Positions 10,803-20,086 of a stretch of 64,000 nt of DNA are shown piece after piece. The notes beneath the pieces were generated by a model, which saw only the letters and a list, made by a program, of their open reading frames with translations, had not been told where the DNA came from and searched no databases. The number at the start of each line of letters is the position of its first letter. The first letter of the stretch is position 1. Source of the stretch: Alteromonadaceae bacterium (lineage in GTDB: Bacteria; Pseudomonadota; Gammaproteobacteria; Enterobacterales; Alteromonadaceae); contig JABXHM010000017.1 of assembly GCA_013373625.1 (NCBI GenBank), positions 53,192 to 117,191 of the forward strand, read 5' to 3'. A program made the position numbers and the translations under genes.

Positions 10803-11834
10803 TTATTCTCCAGGATGCAGACGTAAGTCTATCGGCGTTTTGCCAGGTTGGCCGCCAATCTCGGTAACGAGCTTTGGTACCATAAAGCCTGGTAAACGCC
10901 TTATCAATTCAGCCATTAGTTTCCTGGCGGTTTGTAATGGCACATCAAAATGTGCACTCCCCTGAACTTTATCTAACGTGTGCAGGTAATACGGCATGAT
11001 GCCTGCGCTAAACAACGTTTCGTTTAACTGTTGTTGAGTATCGGCATCGTCATTTATTCCTTTTAACAAGACCGCTTGATTGAGCAGTGTCACACCCGCT
11101 TCGCGCAATGGCCGTAAACGTTGTACCAGTTGTTCTGAAACCTCATTCGCGTGATTTATATGCAATACCAGTACGCGCTGTAGTGGCAGGCTGGTAAACC
11201 AGGCATAAAAATCGTTATCCAGTCGTGCTGGAATAACGACCGGCAGGCGGCTGTGAATTCGCAGACGTTTAATGTGGGGAATCTCAGACAATTCTTTTGC
11301 CAGTGCAGCCAGATGAGTGTCTTTGGCCATTAGCGGATCGCCACCTGATAATATAACCTCATCAATGTCAGGGTTTGCGGCAATATAGTTAATGTTCTTT
11401 GCTAATTCCTGCTTTGATAAACTGTTATCGGCATAGGGGAAGTGCCGGCGAAAACAATAACGGCAATTTACGGCGCAGCCGCCTCTTACTATCAGCAGCA
11501 CCCGGCTGTGGTATTTATGCAGTAACCCCGGAGTGGCGGTGTCATGTTCTTCAAGTGGATCAGCACTGAATCCGGGTGCGGTTAAAAATTCCTGCTTAAC
11601 CGGTAATACCTGCTGCAGCAACGGATCATGCCAGTTGCCTTTTTCCATCAGTGATGCAAAAAAGCGCGGTACCCGCATCGGAAACAAACGGCGAGCTTCA
11701 GCGTGCGGACCGAAATCAGTTGTGTCTAATTCAAGGTATTTCAGCATCGAAAACGGGTCTGTAAAGCCACTGGCCAACTCTTTTTGCCAGTTTTGCTCTA
11801 CAGAGATGTGTTTTTTTTGTATTATTTGCGCCAC
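10803..11834 (-). CDS. epmB: EF-P beta-lysylation enzyme EpmB (lysine 2,3-aminomutase type)
   Basis: A 343-residue radical SAM enzyme. The CxxxCxxC iron-sulfur site is C120, C124 and C127 (CAVNCRYCFRRHF), and the SGGDPL motif follows. The family converts (S)-alpha-lysine to (R)-beta-lysine, which EpmA then attaches to elongation factor P. It is shorter than clostridial lysine aminomutases, as expected for EpmB (YjeK). It lies divergently from efp with 34 bases between start codons, so the three EF-P genes form one module. The PLP lysine is expected near the C-terminus, in the region around residue 320. Confidence 0.94.
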   Translation of the reverse strand: MAQIIQKKHISVEQNWQKELASGFTDPFSMLKYLELDTTDFGPHAEARRLFPMRVPRFFASLMEKGNWHDPLLQQVLPVKQEFLTAPGFSADPLEEHDTATPGLLHKYHSRVLLIVRGGCAVNCRYCFRRHFPYADNSLSKQELAKNINYIAANPDIDEVILSGGDPLMAKDTHLAALAKELSEIPHIKRLRIHSRLPVVIPARLDNDFYAWFTSLPLQRVLVLHINHANEVSEQLVQRLRPLREAGVTLLNQAVLLKGINDDADTQQQLNETLFSAGIMPYYLHTLDKVQGSAHFDVPLQTARKLMAELIRRLPGFMVPKLVTEIGGQPGKTPIDLRLHPGE

Positions 11835-11868
11835 AAAACTAAAACCTAACAGTGTTTATTGAGGAATT

Positions 11869-12438
11869 ATGGCTAATTTCAGCACTAACGAGTTCAAAGC
11901 GGGCTTAAAAATTATGCTCGACGGAGAACCTTGCAACATTCTTGAAAACGAATACGTAAAGCCTGGCAAAGGGCAGGCCTTTAACCGTGTGAAGATTCGT
12001 AAACTGATTTCTGGCAAAGTGCTGGAAAAAACCTTTCGCTCCGGTGAATCAGTAGAAGGCGCAGACGTTATGGATACGGAACTGGCCTACCTGTATACCG
12101 ACGGTGAATTCTATCACTTTATGAATAATGAAACATTCGAACAAATCGCTGCGGACGAAAAAGCAGTGGGTGAAAATGTAAAATGGCTGGTTGAGAACGA
12201 TGTTTGTACCATTACATTGTGGAACGGATCGCCTATTACCGTTGCGCCACCTAATTTTGTCGAGCTGGAAATTACCGAAACTGATCCCGGTCTGAAAGGG
12301 GATACGGCGGGTACTGGTGGTAAACCTGCTACCTTGTCTACTGGTGCGGTAGTGCGGGTACCGTTATTTGTGCAAACCGGTGAAGTCATTAAAGTAGACA
12401 CCCGTAATGGTGAATACGTTTCACGCGCACAAAAGTAA
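11869..12438 (+). CDS. efp: Translation elongation factor P
   Basis: A 189-residue EF-P with the three-domain, tRNA-shaped plan. It relieves ribosome stalling at polyproline stretches. The modified residue is K34 in [13 protein letters not shown], the site of beta-lysylation by EpmA. A GAGGAAT ribosome binding site precedes the ATG. Clustering with both epmA and epmB shows that this organism uses the beta-lysine pathway, not rhamnosylation by EarP, even though rhamnose genes occur elsewhere in the window. Confidence 0.97.
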   Translation: MANFSTNEFKAGLKIMLDGEPCNILENEYVKPGKGQAFNRVKIRKLISGKVLEKTFRSGESVEGADVMDTELAYLYTDGEFYHFMNNETFEQIAADEKAVGENVKWLVENDVCTITLWNGSPITVAPPNFVELEITETDPGLKGDTAGTGGKPATLSTGAVVRVPLFVQTGEVIKVDTRNGEYVSRAQK

Positions 12439-12448
12439 TCACTTAAAT

Positions 12449-12467
12449 GCGCTGCTCTGTGCAGCGC
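12449..12467 (+). other. Intercistronic hairpin between efp and epmA
   Basis: A perfect seven-base stem GCGCTGC / GCAGCGC with a TCTGT loop sits between the two stop/start codons. There is no T run, so it is more likely an mRNA processing or stability element that lowers epmA expression relative to efp than a terminator. Confidence 0.5.
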
Positions 12468-12476
12468 ACATCCCTT

Positions 12477-13454
12477 ATGAAAAAAAACTCGTCCTGGCAA
12501 CCAACAGCCTCGTTGCAAGCCCTGAAAGACAGAGCGGTGCTGTATGCGCAGATAAGGCAATTCTTTATCGAGCGTGACGTACTTGAAGTCGATACCCCAC
12601 TGCTATCTCAAGGTACTGTTACTGACGCGTATATTGAAGCCTTTAAAACGTCATTTGATCACAGCTGCTCAGGTCTAAAGAAAACACTGTATCTTCAAAC
12701 CTCTCCTGAGTTCGCCTTAAAACGCTTACTTGCCAGCTATCAAACTTCGGTTTATCAACTCTCTAAAGCATTTCGCCACGAAGGTGGTGGGCGGTGGCAT
12801 AATCCTGAATTCACCCTGTTGGAGTGGTATCGTATTGGATTTGATCATCATGATTTGATGGATGAAATAGCTGATTTGCTTAAGCATGTTCTCCACACAG
12901 CAGGTACTGAGCGCATGACCTACCAGCAGGCATTCCAACGGTATTTAAATGTTGACCCACTGACTGCTTCTACCGCGCGAATTGCAGAGGTGTTCAGGCA
13001 ATGCAATATCGAACTGATAGGCGGGGAGACCATTGACCGTGACGGTATGTTGCAACTCCTGTTTAGTTATGAAATTGAACCGAAGATTGGCCAGCATTTG
13101 CCTTGCTTCATTTATGCCTACCCAGCATCGCAGTCTGCATTGGCAAAATTGAATGCTGACGACCCCAAAGTGGCTGATCGTTTCGAGCTATATTATAAGG
13201 GGGCCGAGCTTGCAAATGGCTTTCATGAATTGCAGAGCGTGACCGAACAACGCCAACGATTTGAACAGGACAATCGCCAGCGTATGGCACTTGGTTTACC
13301 GGTAAAACCCATCGATGAGCGGTTTTTAGCCAGCCTTGAGTCAGGTTTGCCGCAATGCGCTGGCGTAGCAATGGGAATCGATCGAATTTTGATGCTAAAG
13401 CATAATTACTCACATATCGAACAGGTACTGGCCTTTCCGGTCGAGCGCGCCTGA
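12477..13454 (+). CDS. epmA: EF-P beta-lysyltransferase EpmA
   Basis: A 325-residue paralogue of class II lysyl-tRNA synthetase lacking the anticodon-binding domain. It activates (R)-beta-lysine with ATP and attaches it to K34 of EF-P. Class II motifs are visible: LQTSPEFALKRLL (motif 1/2 region), FRHEGGGRWHNPEFTLLEWY (motif 2) and GVAMGIDRILML (motif 3). I use the ATG at 12477 because SSWQPTASLQALKDRA aligns with the usual start of the family and gives the E. coli length. An in-frame ATG at 12447 lies in the hairpin that precedes the gene. Confidence 0.94.
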   Translation: MKKNSSWQPTASLQALKDRAVLYAQIRQFFIERDVLEVDTPLLSQGTVTDAYIEAFKTSFDHSCSGLKKTLYLQTSPEFALKRLLASYQTSVYQLSKAFRHEGGGRWHNPEFTLLEWYRIGFDHHDLMDEIADLLKHVLHTAGTERMTYQQAFQRYLNVDPLTASTARIAEVFRQCNIELIGGETIDRDGMLQLLFSYEIEPKIGQHLPCFIYAYPASQSALAKLNADDPKVADRFELYYKGAELANGFHELQSVTEQRQRFEQDNRQRMALGLPVKPIDERFLASLESGLPQCAGVAMGIDRILMLKHNYSHIEQVLAFPVERA

Positions 13455-13631
13455 ATATTCAATTTCCTTTTAAAATATAAGATTTGTTAATAGTAAGTAT
13501 TTACATACTCTCCCTTTCTGATGGTATTTTTTGCATGCCACTTAGTGTCGCTGGTTAGTCTCAACCCTTTTCTTCCTAAGGTAATTTCAGCCTGACACGA
13601 CAAGTTACCCTGTGCTCACGGTAAGTTGCGC

Positions 13632-13710
13632 TTGACGAGAACCACACAAAACTAGTAATGTTATATTGTAACATTAGCTCAGTAATATTCAGTCAGGTTA
13701 ATTTAAAGTG
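13632..13710 (+). promoter_or_regulatory. Promoter region with Zur box before the TonB-dependent receptor
   Basis: The sequence AATGTTATATTGTAACATT at 13657-13675 is an inverted repeat that matches the enterobacterial Zur consensus (AATGTTATANTATAACATT) at all but one defined position. A TTGACG hexamer at 13632-13637 is a plausible -35, which would place the box over the -10 region, the usual position for zinc-dependent repression. The downstream receptor has metal-binding acidic/histidine loops, so the two observations support each other. Confidence 0.8.
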
Positions 13711-16191
13711 ATGATCAAACGTTCCGCAATAAGTGCTGCTATCTTATCCATTTTCGGTACCTCCATAGCGTTGGCAACAACGATAAAAGGGCAGGTGACC
13801 AGCGAGTCAGGCAAACCGGTATCAGGGGCCGAAGTACGAATCGAAGGCTCAAAGCAGGTGACTTTCACTGATGCGAAGGGTAATTACGTGTTTGATGACG
13901 TGGGGGTGCCGCATGTGCACTTACACGTATATTCAGCAGATTTTGTGCATGGTGATAACGATCTCGGCGACGTCGATAGTAACCAGACAGTGAATTTTGT
14001 GTTGGCACCCGTGTCGGTCGAGAATATCGTAGTAACGGCCAGTGTGTTGGGCTCGTCCGTGCTTGAGTCCGTTACACCTGTATCTGTTATCGATGAAAAT
14101 CAACTACGTAAAATTCAGGCCGAAACTTTGGGTGAAACGCTCAAAAACACGCCTGGTGTGCACAGCACTTATTTTGGGCCGGTGTCGAGCAGTCCGGTGA
14201 TCCGCGGTAACGATGGGCCACGGGTTAAAATTGTACAGAACAGTCTGAATGTGTCGGATGTGTCACGGATTGGCCCCGATCACAATGTCGCGGCTAACAG
14301 CACCAGTGCAACTCAGGTAGAGGTACTGCGCGGCCCCGCCACGCTCCAGTATGGCAGCGGTGCCATCGGTGGTGTAGTGAATGTGGTCGATAATCGCATT
14401 CCTAAACAAGTGCCTGCGGCGATGGAAGGCGATATAGAAGCTAGTTACGCGAGTGTTAATAACGGTAAGTTTGGCCGCTTTAATGTTAACGGTGGACAAA
14501 ACAATCTTGCCTTTCATGTTGATGGCTTTAAACGAAAAACCGATACAGCTGATATTCCCGGTTTTGCTTCCATTGAACCAGATGACGACGAGCAGCCAGG
14601 TACGTTGGAAAACAGCCAGATGGATACCACCAACATTACCGCGGGTTTGTCGCTGGTGGATGATCAGGGGTACTTTGGCTTTGCGATTGAAAAGCTTGAC
14701 AACCTATACGGTGTGCCCGGTCACAGCCACCATCATGATGAACACGGAGAAGAACATGAAGGTGAGCATGACGACGATCATGCTGAGCACGACGACCACG
14801 CAGAAGGTGAAGACGGTACGAGGCTTGATGTTGACATGACCCGCTATCAGGCGGCGGGCGAATGGTATTCGCCAATTGCCGGGATAAGCACTTTAAAGCT
14901 GGCCGCTGCTTATACTGATTACGAGCACGTTGAATTGGAAGGCGATGAAGTCGGTACACGTTTTAGTAATCAGGGTAGTGATATACGTATTACTGCACAA
15001 CATAAAGATATTAACGCCTGGCACGGTGTATTTGGCTTACAGTATACCTCAAGTGATTACATTGCAGAGGGTGAGGAAGCTTACACGCCGCCTACAGAAT
15101 CCCAAAGCGCCGCACTCTTTTTAGTTGAACAGAAAAAGTTTGGTTCTGTGTTACTGGAGCTTGGCGGGCGCTTGGAACGCACTACCTATGACGCTGACGC
15201 TATTGATTTTGAACTTGACGCCATAGAGCTGGAGCATGATGGTCATCACGACGAGCACGACGAGCACGACGAGCACGACGAGCATGCGTTGAATTTCGAC
15301 TTTGATGAGTACGCCTTTACCAGCAGTTCGCTTTCTGCCGGTTTGAACTGGCAGTATATGCCAGGCTATTCCGTGGCATTTACCCTATCTCGCAGCGAAC
15401 GGGCGCCCAGCCAGCAGGAACTTTTTTCAGCCGGACAGCATCTCGCTACGCAAACCTTTGAAGTCGGCCTGGTGTTTGATATGGACGATGAAGGCGAGGT
15501 GTCTGAGAGCTTGCGTTCGGTAGAAAAAGAAGTGAGCAATAACCTCGATTTAACGTTCCGCAAATTCAGTGGCGACAGCGGTTATACCGTATCTTTGTTC
15601 TATAACCAGGTTGATGACTACATTTACCAGAGTGCCACCAATCTGGCTGCTTTGTCTGAACATGGTCATGGTGAAGAGGAACATGAGGAAGAGCACGACG
15701 AGGCAATGCTCGACGATGATCATGAGAACGAGCACGATGAAGAAGGCACGCCAGTGTATTACTTCAATCAGGATGACGCGACCATCTATGGTATCGAAGC
15801 CGAAGCCTTTGTTGATCTGAATCTGAATTGGCGCGTAACGATGTTCGGTGATTATATCCGGGCGAAAATCGACAGCGACAACTTGCCGCGCATTCCGCCG
15901 CTAAGGCTGGGTTCTTCCATCAGCTACGAGGGCGTTGCACTTAGCAGCGAGTTATCGGTCGTATGGTATGACGAACAAACCGATACGACGGAGTTCGAGA
16001 GTGCTACCGAAGGTTATACACTGGTGAATGCGTCAATCGATTATCGCTTGAGTGATAAGCAGGATTGGTCGGTGTATTTACGCGCTAATAACCTGCTTGA
16101 CGAGGAAGCCCGGGTTCACACCTCATTTTTAAAAGAGCAGGCGCCATTACCGGGCCGTAACGTTACGGTAGGAACACGACTGCGTTTTTAA
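13711..16191 (+). CDS. TonB-dependent outer membrane receptor, ZnuD-like (probable zinc uptake)
   Basis: An 826-residue receptor with a signal peptide (MIKRSAISAAILSIFGTS...ALA), then a carboxypeptidase-regulatory-like beta domain (residues about 25-95, IKGQVTSESGKPVSGAEV). After this come the plug (VSVIDENQLRKIQ, RGPATLQYGSGAIGGVVNV) and a 22-strand barrel ending in the usual aromatic ...TVGTRLRF. Three loops are extremely rich in His, Asp and Glu (bases about 14722-14815, 15232-15288 and 15658-15744), as in ZnuD-type zinc receptors. The ATG at 13711 is preferred to the preceding GTG. With a Zur box upstream, zinc import under zinc starvation is the likely role. Other metals remain possible. 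Confidence 0.88.
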   Translation: MIKRSAISAAILSIFGTSIALATTIKGQVTSESGKPVSGAEVRIEGSKQVTFTDAKGNYVFDDVGVPHVHLHVYSADFVHGDNDLGDVDSNQTVNFVLAPVSVENIVVTASVLGSSVLESVTPVSVIDENQLRKIQAETLGETLKNTPGVHSTYFGPVSSSPVIRGNDGPRVKIVQNSLNVSDVSRIGPDHNVAANSTSATQVEVLRGPATLQYGSGAIGGVVNVVDNRIPKQVPAAMEGDIEASYASVNNGKFGRFNVNGGQNNLAFHVDGFKRKTDTADIPGFASIEPDDDEQPGTLENSQMDTTNITAGLSLVDDQGYFGFAIEKLDNLYGVPGHSHHHDEHGEEHEGEHDDDHAEHDDHAEGEDGTRLDVDMTRYQAAGEWYSPIAGISTLKLAAAYTDYEHVELEGDEVGTRFSNQGSDIRITAQHKDINAWHGVFGLQYTSSDYIAEGEEAYTPPTESQSAALFLVEQKKFGSVLLELGGRLERTTYDADAIDFELDAIELEHDGHHDEHDEHDEHDEHALNFDFDEYAFTSSSLSAGLNWQYMPGYSVAFTLSRSERAPSQQELFSAGQHLATQTFEVGLVFDMDDEGEVSESLRSVEKEVSNNLDLTFRKFSGDSGYTVSLFYNQVDDYIYQSATNLAALSEHGHGEEEHEEEHDEAMLDDDHENEHDEEGTPVYYFNQDDATIYGIEAEAFVDLNLNWRVTMFGDYIRAKIDSDNLPRIPPLRLGSSISYEGVALSSELSVVWYDEQTDTTEFESATEGYTLVNASIDYRLSDKQDWSVYLRANNLLDEEARVHTSFLKEQAPLPGRNVTVGTRLRF
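15247..15282 (+). repeat. Four perfect 9-base tandem repeats inside the receptor gene
   Basis: CACGACGAG is repeated four times in a row, in frame, each unit coding His-Asp-Glu. The array lies in a predicted extracellular loop. Such short perfect repeats can expand or contract by slippage in steps of three residues without changing frame. Confidence 0.9.
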
Positions 16192-16220
16192 ACTTTTGTT
16201 TGACATCGTTCCCATACCTT

Positions 16221-16245
16221 GGCGGCATTTATGCCGCCTTTTTTT
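16221..16245 (+). terminator. Rho-independent terminator after the receptor gene
   Basis: Eight-base stem GGCGGCAT / ATGCCGCC with a two-base loop, followed by seven T residues, 29 bases after the stop codon. Confidence 0.9.
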
Positions 16246-16440
16246 GTCTGCGATTAATTGGTTTTAGCTCTCTTTTAGTCTTTGATTTGTAAATAAATGT
16301 AATGATGTGTAAAGAGTCGTACCGGTAAAGAACCAAACCAGAAAAAGAGCGTCTGTTGAGGGTGGCAATGCGTTTTGTTTTGCTGCTCATCCGGTTAAAC
16401 GGGAAAACACATATACATTATCTAAGGACAATCTTTGACT

Positions 16441-17829
16441 ATGAAAACATCCGTATTCTATGGTTACATTCGCTGTGCATGTCTGTTGTATTTGCTCACT
16501 ATTTTAAGTGCCTGCGGGGGCTCTGGCGGCTCTGGCGACGACAATGATTACAATGAAGCGTATCTGCAGTTTTATAACGGCTCTCCCAATGGCGCTACGG
16601 TTTATGTAAAAGAACTGGACGGTAGCGATTTGAGCAGCGCGCAATTTGGCGATAGCAGTGCCCTGATAAGCCTCGAAAAAGGCGATATTGAACTGGAGTT
16701 TTATCGCTACGATGCTGACGACAAAAAGGTTGTCATCGATACTCTCAGCGTGAATCTCAAAGAGTCGCATAAAACCATGGTATTTTTAAGCGGTGATTTC
16801 TCAGCCCCAGTATTTACGACCGAGCAATTTAAACGGGAGACGATGGAAGACCACTTCCGACTTATGGCGATGTCGGTGATGCTTGATGACACCAAAGAGT
16901 ATGACCTATACATGAGTGAAGCTGGTGACCCATTCGAAGCGGCCAACATGCTGGGGACAATTGTTGCGGGGCAACTGACTGAATATGACTATTGGAATGG
17001 TGATGCCGACAGCAAAGATTTTAATGAAGATGAATATACGATATATCTTACTGAGCCAGGTTCAACCGAGGTTGTTTTTGAAACGCCGACGATAAAATTC
17101 GAATACTCAACTGAATACGTATTGGTGACGCGGGATATCTCCGGGGCGATTCAAAACGGTATGATTCTGGATATGGTACTTAACTCATCGGTGGTCAGCG
17201 CTATTACGGATGTTGACGCATCGTCGCAATACCGTATATACAATAGTGTCCAAAGTGATTCGCCAGTGACCGTAAAACTGATTGGTGACAACGCAGATGA
17301 GGCTATTAGCATAACTTTAGCGGCTGGTGAAGTAAGTGAGTTTACTGAGGTAGAATACGGTGACTACAGCATTGATGCATCGGTACCTGATAACAGCATC
17401 GCTGCATTATCGAATAAGCTGATTACTCTGAACCAAAGTGAGAGTAAAGCAATTGTCGTGCATGAGGAGAACAATGCGCTGGCAACGGTGACCTTCGTTG
17501 AAAGCGCTTTATCCCAGGCATTCGATAAAACAATCAATTTTGTAAACCTGGTCGATGCATACAGCGATGTAGACTTTTACCTGGTACGTCAGGATGAAAC
17601 CATTGATACGGCGCAGTATACCGCCAAATTCGTAGAGTACTTAGAAACCGAAACCATTGTCGTACCCGGTGACTATTACGAAATCATCGCTATTCACGAA
17701 GATACCAATGATGAGCGCTACTTGCTTTACCGGTTACCGTTATATGGTTTTAACGAGGAATCAAATTACATTGTTACCCTCGAAGACGCCGAAAATAACG
17801 GTGGCTTTAAGGTTACTGTCATTGATTAA
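16441..17829 (+). CDS. DUF4397-type lipoprotein
   Basis: A 462-residue predicted lipoprotein. The signal sequence ends in the lipobox LSAC with the lipidated Cys at residue 25, followed by a Gly/Ser/Asp-rich linker (GGSGGSGDDND). The mature part is made of repeated beta-sandwich units of the DUF4397 kind (YLQFYNGSPNGATVYV; INFVNLVDAYSDVDFYLV), acidic throughout. The start at the ATG 16441, after an AAGGACAA ribosome binding site, is better than an earlier TTG. The gene has its own terminators on both sides, so it is a single-gene unit. The function is unknown; surface or periplasmic display is inferred. Confidence 0.78.
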   Translation: MKTSVFYGYIRCACLLYLLTILSACGGSGGSGDDNDYNEAYLQFYNGSPNGATVYVKELDGSDLSSAQFGDSSALISLEKGDIELEFYRYDADDKKVVIDTLSVNLKESHKTMVFLSGDFSAPVFTTEQFKRETMEDHFRLMAMSVMLDDTKEYDLYMSEAGDPFEAANMLGTIVAGQLTEYDYWNGDADSKDFNEDEYTIYLTEPGSTEVVFETPTIKFEYSTEYVLVTRDISGAIQNGMILDMVLNSSVVSAITDVDASSQYRIYNSVQSDSPVTVKLIGDNADEAISITLAAGEVSEFTEVEYGDYSIDASVPDNSIAALSNKLITLNQSESKAIVVHEENNALATVTFVESALSQAFDKTINFVNLVDAYSDVDFYLVRQDETIDTAQYTAKFVEYLETETIVVPGDYYEIIAIHEDTNDERYLLYRLPLYGFNEESNYIVTLEDAENNGGFKVTVID

Positions 17830-17853
17830 GCCATAATTGTTGACATCCTGCTG

Positions 17854-17883
17854 GTAAAAACAGGCCCTAAGCCCTGTTTTTAC
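17854..17883. terminator. Terminator hairpin after the lipoprotein gene
   Basis: Perfect 11-base stem GTAAAAACAGG / CCTGTTTTTAC with an eight-base loop. The T-rich arm makes it a good terminator, and it separates the lipoprotein gene from the ribosomal protein operon. Confidence 0.85.
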
Positions 17884-17959
17884 TGGCTTTTGCAGCGGTA
17901 TTCAGTTAACTTAGCTCGCGCAACTAAATAAATCCCCAATTAGTCAAAAATAATTCAAA

Positions 17960-18098
17960 ATCCGGCTACCCTCTCGCCTTCTTTTCTGTTATTATTTCGC
18001 GCCCTTTTTAACGGGGTATGGTTTAAAAATGGTCGATTTGGCCGTTTTTAGCACAATCGGAGACTCAGTAGAGTCATAATTAACAGCGGAGCACTAAC
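17960..18098 (+). promoter_or_regulatory. spc operon promoter and leader
   Basis: A TATTAT -10 box at 17990-17995 is followed by the GC-rich discriminator TTTCGCGCCC, a feature of stringently controlled ribosomal promoters. The -35 is weak. The leader holds a 10-base stem (18025-18034 with 18040-18049, two G-T pairs). The last 40 bases (CTCAGTAG ... GCGGAGCACTAA) resemble, from memory, the E. coli spc leader. This supports an independent promoter just before rplN. Confidence 0.6.
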
Positions 18099-18467
18099 AT
18101 GATCCAAATGCAAACTAACCTGGATGTTGCCGACAACAGCGGCGCTCGCAGGGTTCAGTGTATTAAGGTTCTTGGTGGCTCGCATCGCCGTTATGCAGGT
18201 ATCGGTGACATCATCAAAGTTACTGTCAAGGAAGCAATTCCTCGCGGTAAAGTTAAAAAAGGTGACGTACTGAACGCAGTGGTGGTGCGTACTAGAAAAG
18301 GCATTCGTCGTGCAGATGGTTCTACCATCCGTTTTGATAGTAATGCGGCTGTTTTGCTTAATGCAAACAAGCAACCAATTGGTACGCGTATCTTTGGACC
18401 GGTAACCCGTGAGTTGAGAAGTGATAACTTCATGAAAATCATCTCATTGGCCCCAGAGGTACTATAA
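18099..18467 (+). CDS. rplN: 50S ribosomal protein L14
   Basis: 122 residues beginning [28 protein letters not shown], the invariant start of L14, and ending [11 protein letters not shown]14 binds 23S rRNA near the factor-binding and subunit-contact region. It is the first gene of the spc operon here, with a GCGGAG ribosome binding site. In most relatives rpsQ lies just upstream; here a lipoprotein gene does. Confidence 0.98.
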   Translation: MIQMQTNLDVADNSGARRVQCIKVLGGSHRRYAGIGDIIKVTVKEAIPRGKVKKGDVLNAVVVRTRKGIRRADGSTIRFDSNAAVLLNANKQPIGTRIFGPVTRELRSDNFMKIISLAPEVL

Positions 18468-18479
18468 GGAGTCACGATA

Positions 18480-18794
18480 ATGGCTAATAAAATTCGTCGT
18501 GATGATGAAGTAGTCGTATTAGCGGGTAAAGACAAAGGCAAACAAGGCAAAGTCCTGAAAGTGCTTAACTCTGATGACCGTGTAGTCGTTGAAGGTGTAA
18601 ATCTTGTCAAGAAACACCAAAAGCCTAACCCTCAACTGGGTGAAGCTGGCGGAATTATTGAAAAAGAAGCTGCACTTCACGTTTCTAATGTTGCGGTAGT
18701 TAACCCGGCTACGGGTAAAGCTGATCGCGTTGGTTTCCGTACAGATGACGGTAAGAAAGTTCGTTTCTTTAAGTCTAACGGTGAACTTGTTTAA
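18480..18794 (+). CDS. rplX: 50S ribosomal protein L24
   Basis: 104 residues with the N-terminal KOW motif ([21 protein letters not shown]) that binds the 5' end of 23S rRNA and starts large-subunit assembly. The length is normal. It lies 12 bases after rplN with an AAGGAG ribosome binding site. Confidence 0.98.
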   Translation: MANKIRRDDEVVVLAGKDKGKQGKVLKVLNSDDRVVVEGVNLVKKHQKPNPQLGEAGGIIEKEAALHVSNVAVVNPATGKADRVGFRTDDGKKVRFFKSNGELV

Positions 18795-18810
18795 TTAATT
18801 GGAGAGTACG

Positions 18811-19350
18811 ATGGCGAAACTGCATGATTTCTATAAAGAAACAGTAGTAGCTGAACTTGCGAAGCAGTTCGGATACCAAAGCGTCATGCAAGTCCCTCGG
18901 ATTGAGAAAATCACCTTAAACATGGGTTTAGGTGAAGCAGTTGCTGACAAGAAAGTTCTTGAGCACGCGACAGCCGATATGGCTGCTATCGCTGGTCAAA
19001 AGCCAATTGTTACAGTTGCACGTAAATCAGTAGCGGGTTTTAAAATCCGTGAAGGTTATCCGATTGGCTGTAAAGTAACCCTGCGCGGTGAGCGTATGTG
19101 GGAATTCTTAGAGCGCTTAATTTCGATTGCAATTCCACGTATCCGTGACTTCCGTGGCTTAAACGCCAAGGCATTCGACGGTCGTGGTAACTACAGCATG
19201 GGTGTGCGCGAGCAAATTATCTTCCCTGAAATCGATTTCGATAAGGTAGATAAAGTTCGTGGTATGGATATTACCATCACTACCAGTGCTGGCACTGACG
19301 AAGAAGCGCACGCACTGTTAAGTGCGTTCAACTTCCCATTCAGAAAATAA
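18811..19350 (+). CDS. rplE: 50S ribosomal protein L5
   Basis: 179 residues starting [20 protein letters not shown], the usual L5 start. L5 binds 5S rRNA and contacts the P-site tRNA. The ATG at 18811 follows a GGAGAG ribosome binding site; an alternative initiation point 12 bases upstream is not supported. In E. coli the start region of this gene is where S8 binds the mRNA to repress the operon; I have not verified that structure here. Confidence 0.98.
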   Translation: MAKLHDFYKETVVAELAKQFGYQSVMQVPRIEKITLNMGLGEAVADKKVLEHATADMAAIAGQKPIVTVARKSVAGFKIREGYPIGCKVTLRGERMWEFLERLISIAIPRIRDFRGLNAKAFDGRGNYSMGVREQIIFPEIDFDKVDKVRGMDITITTSAGTDEEAHALLSAFNFPFRK

Positions 19351-19362
19351 GGGTGTAGGGTT

Positions 19363-19668
19363 ATGGCAAAAGAATCAATGAAGGCTCGTGAAGTCAAGCG
19401 TGCAAAGCTAGTAGCTAAGTATGCTGAAAAACGTGCCGCGCTTAAAGCGATTATCAGCGATGTTAACGCCTCAGAAGATGAGCGTTGGGATGCTGTATTG
19501 AAGCTGCAACAATTACCACGTGATTCTAGTAAATCTCGTCAGCAAAACCGCTGCCGTATTACTGGTCGCCCACATGGTTACCTACGCAAATTTGGCCTGA
19601 GCCGTATTAAGCTGCGTGAAGCAGCAATGCGCGGTGAAGTCCCTGGCCTTAAAAAAGCCAGCTGGTAA
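19363..19668 (+). CDS. rpsN: 30S ribosomal protein S14
   Basis: 101 residues, the long, zinc-independent form: the C-terminal RNA-binding segment [24 protein letters not shown] lacks the CxxC pairs of the zinc form. It is part of the 30S head. It lies 12 bases after rplE with a GGGTGTAGGG leader region. Confidence 0.98.
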   Translation: MAKESMKAREVKRAKLVAKYAEKRAALKAIISDVNASEDERWDAVLKLQQLPRDSSKSRQQNRCRITGRPHGYLRKFGLSRIKLREAAMRGEVPGLKKASW

Positions 19669-19680
19669 GGAGTAGCTGAT

Positions 19681-20073
19681 ATGAGCATGCAAGATCCTAT
19701 CGCGGATATGTTTACCCGCATCCGTAACGGCCAGATGGCACAGAAAGTTTCTGTAACTATGCCTTCTTCAAAGCTGCGCGTTGCCGTAGCAGAAGTATTG
19801 AAGAAAGAAGGTTACGTAACTGACTACGCTGTAGCTGGTGACGTTAAGCCTGTTTTAGAAGTGACACTTAAGTACTTCGAAGGCAAGCAAGTAATCGACA
19901 CAATTGAACGTGTAAGCCGTCCTGGTCTGCGCATCTATAAGAAAAAAGATGAGTTGCCAAAAGTAATGGGTGGTTTAGGTGTTGCTATCGTGTCAACTTC
20001 TAAAGGTGTGATGACTGACCGTGCAGCGCGTAAAGCTGGCATGGGCGGTGAGATCATCGGTTATGTAGCGTAA
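19681..20073 (+). CDS. rpsH: 30S ribosomal protein S8
   Basis: 130 residues with the conserved [18 protein letters not shown] start and the C-terminal [20 protein letters not shown] motif. S8 binds helix 21 of 16S rRNA, organises the 30S central domain and, in E. coli, is the translational repressor of the spc operon. An AAGGAG ribosome binding site precedes it. Confidence 0.98.
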   Translation: MSMQDPIADMFTRIRNGQMAQKVSVTMPSSKLRVAVAEVLKKEGYVTDYAVAGDVKPVLEVTLKYFEGKQVIDTIERVSRPGLRIYKKKDELPKVMGGLGVAIVSTSKGVMTDRAARKAGMGGEIIGYVA

Positions 20074-20086
20074 CGGAGGAGTTGAA

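Noticed and set aside
15247..15282. Short tandem repeats as a possible CRISPR or recombination array
   Set aside because: The units are nine bases, in frame and without spacers; they encode His-Asp-Glu in a receptor loop.
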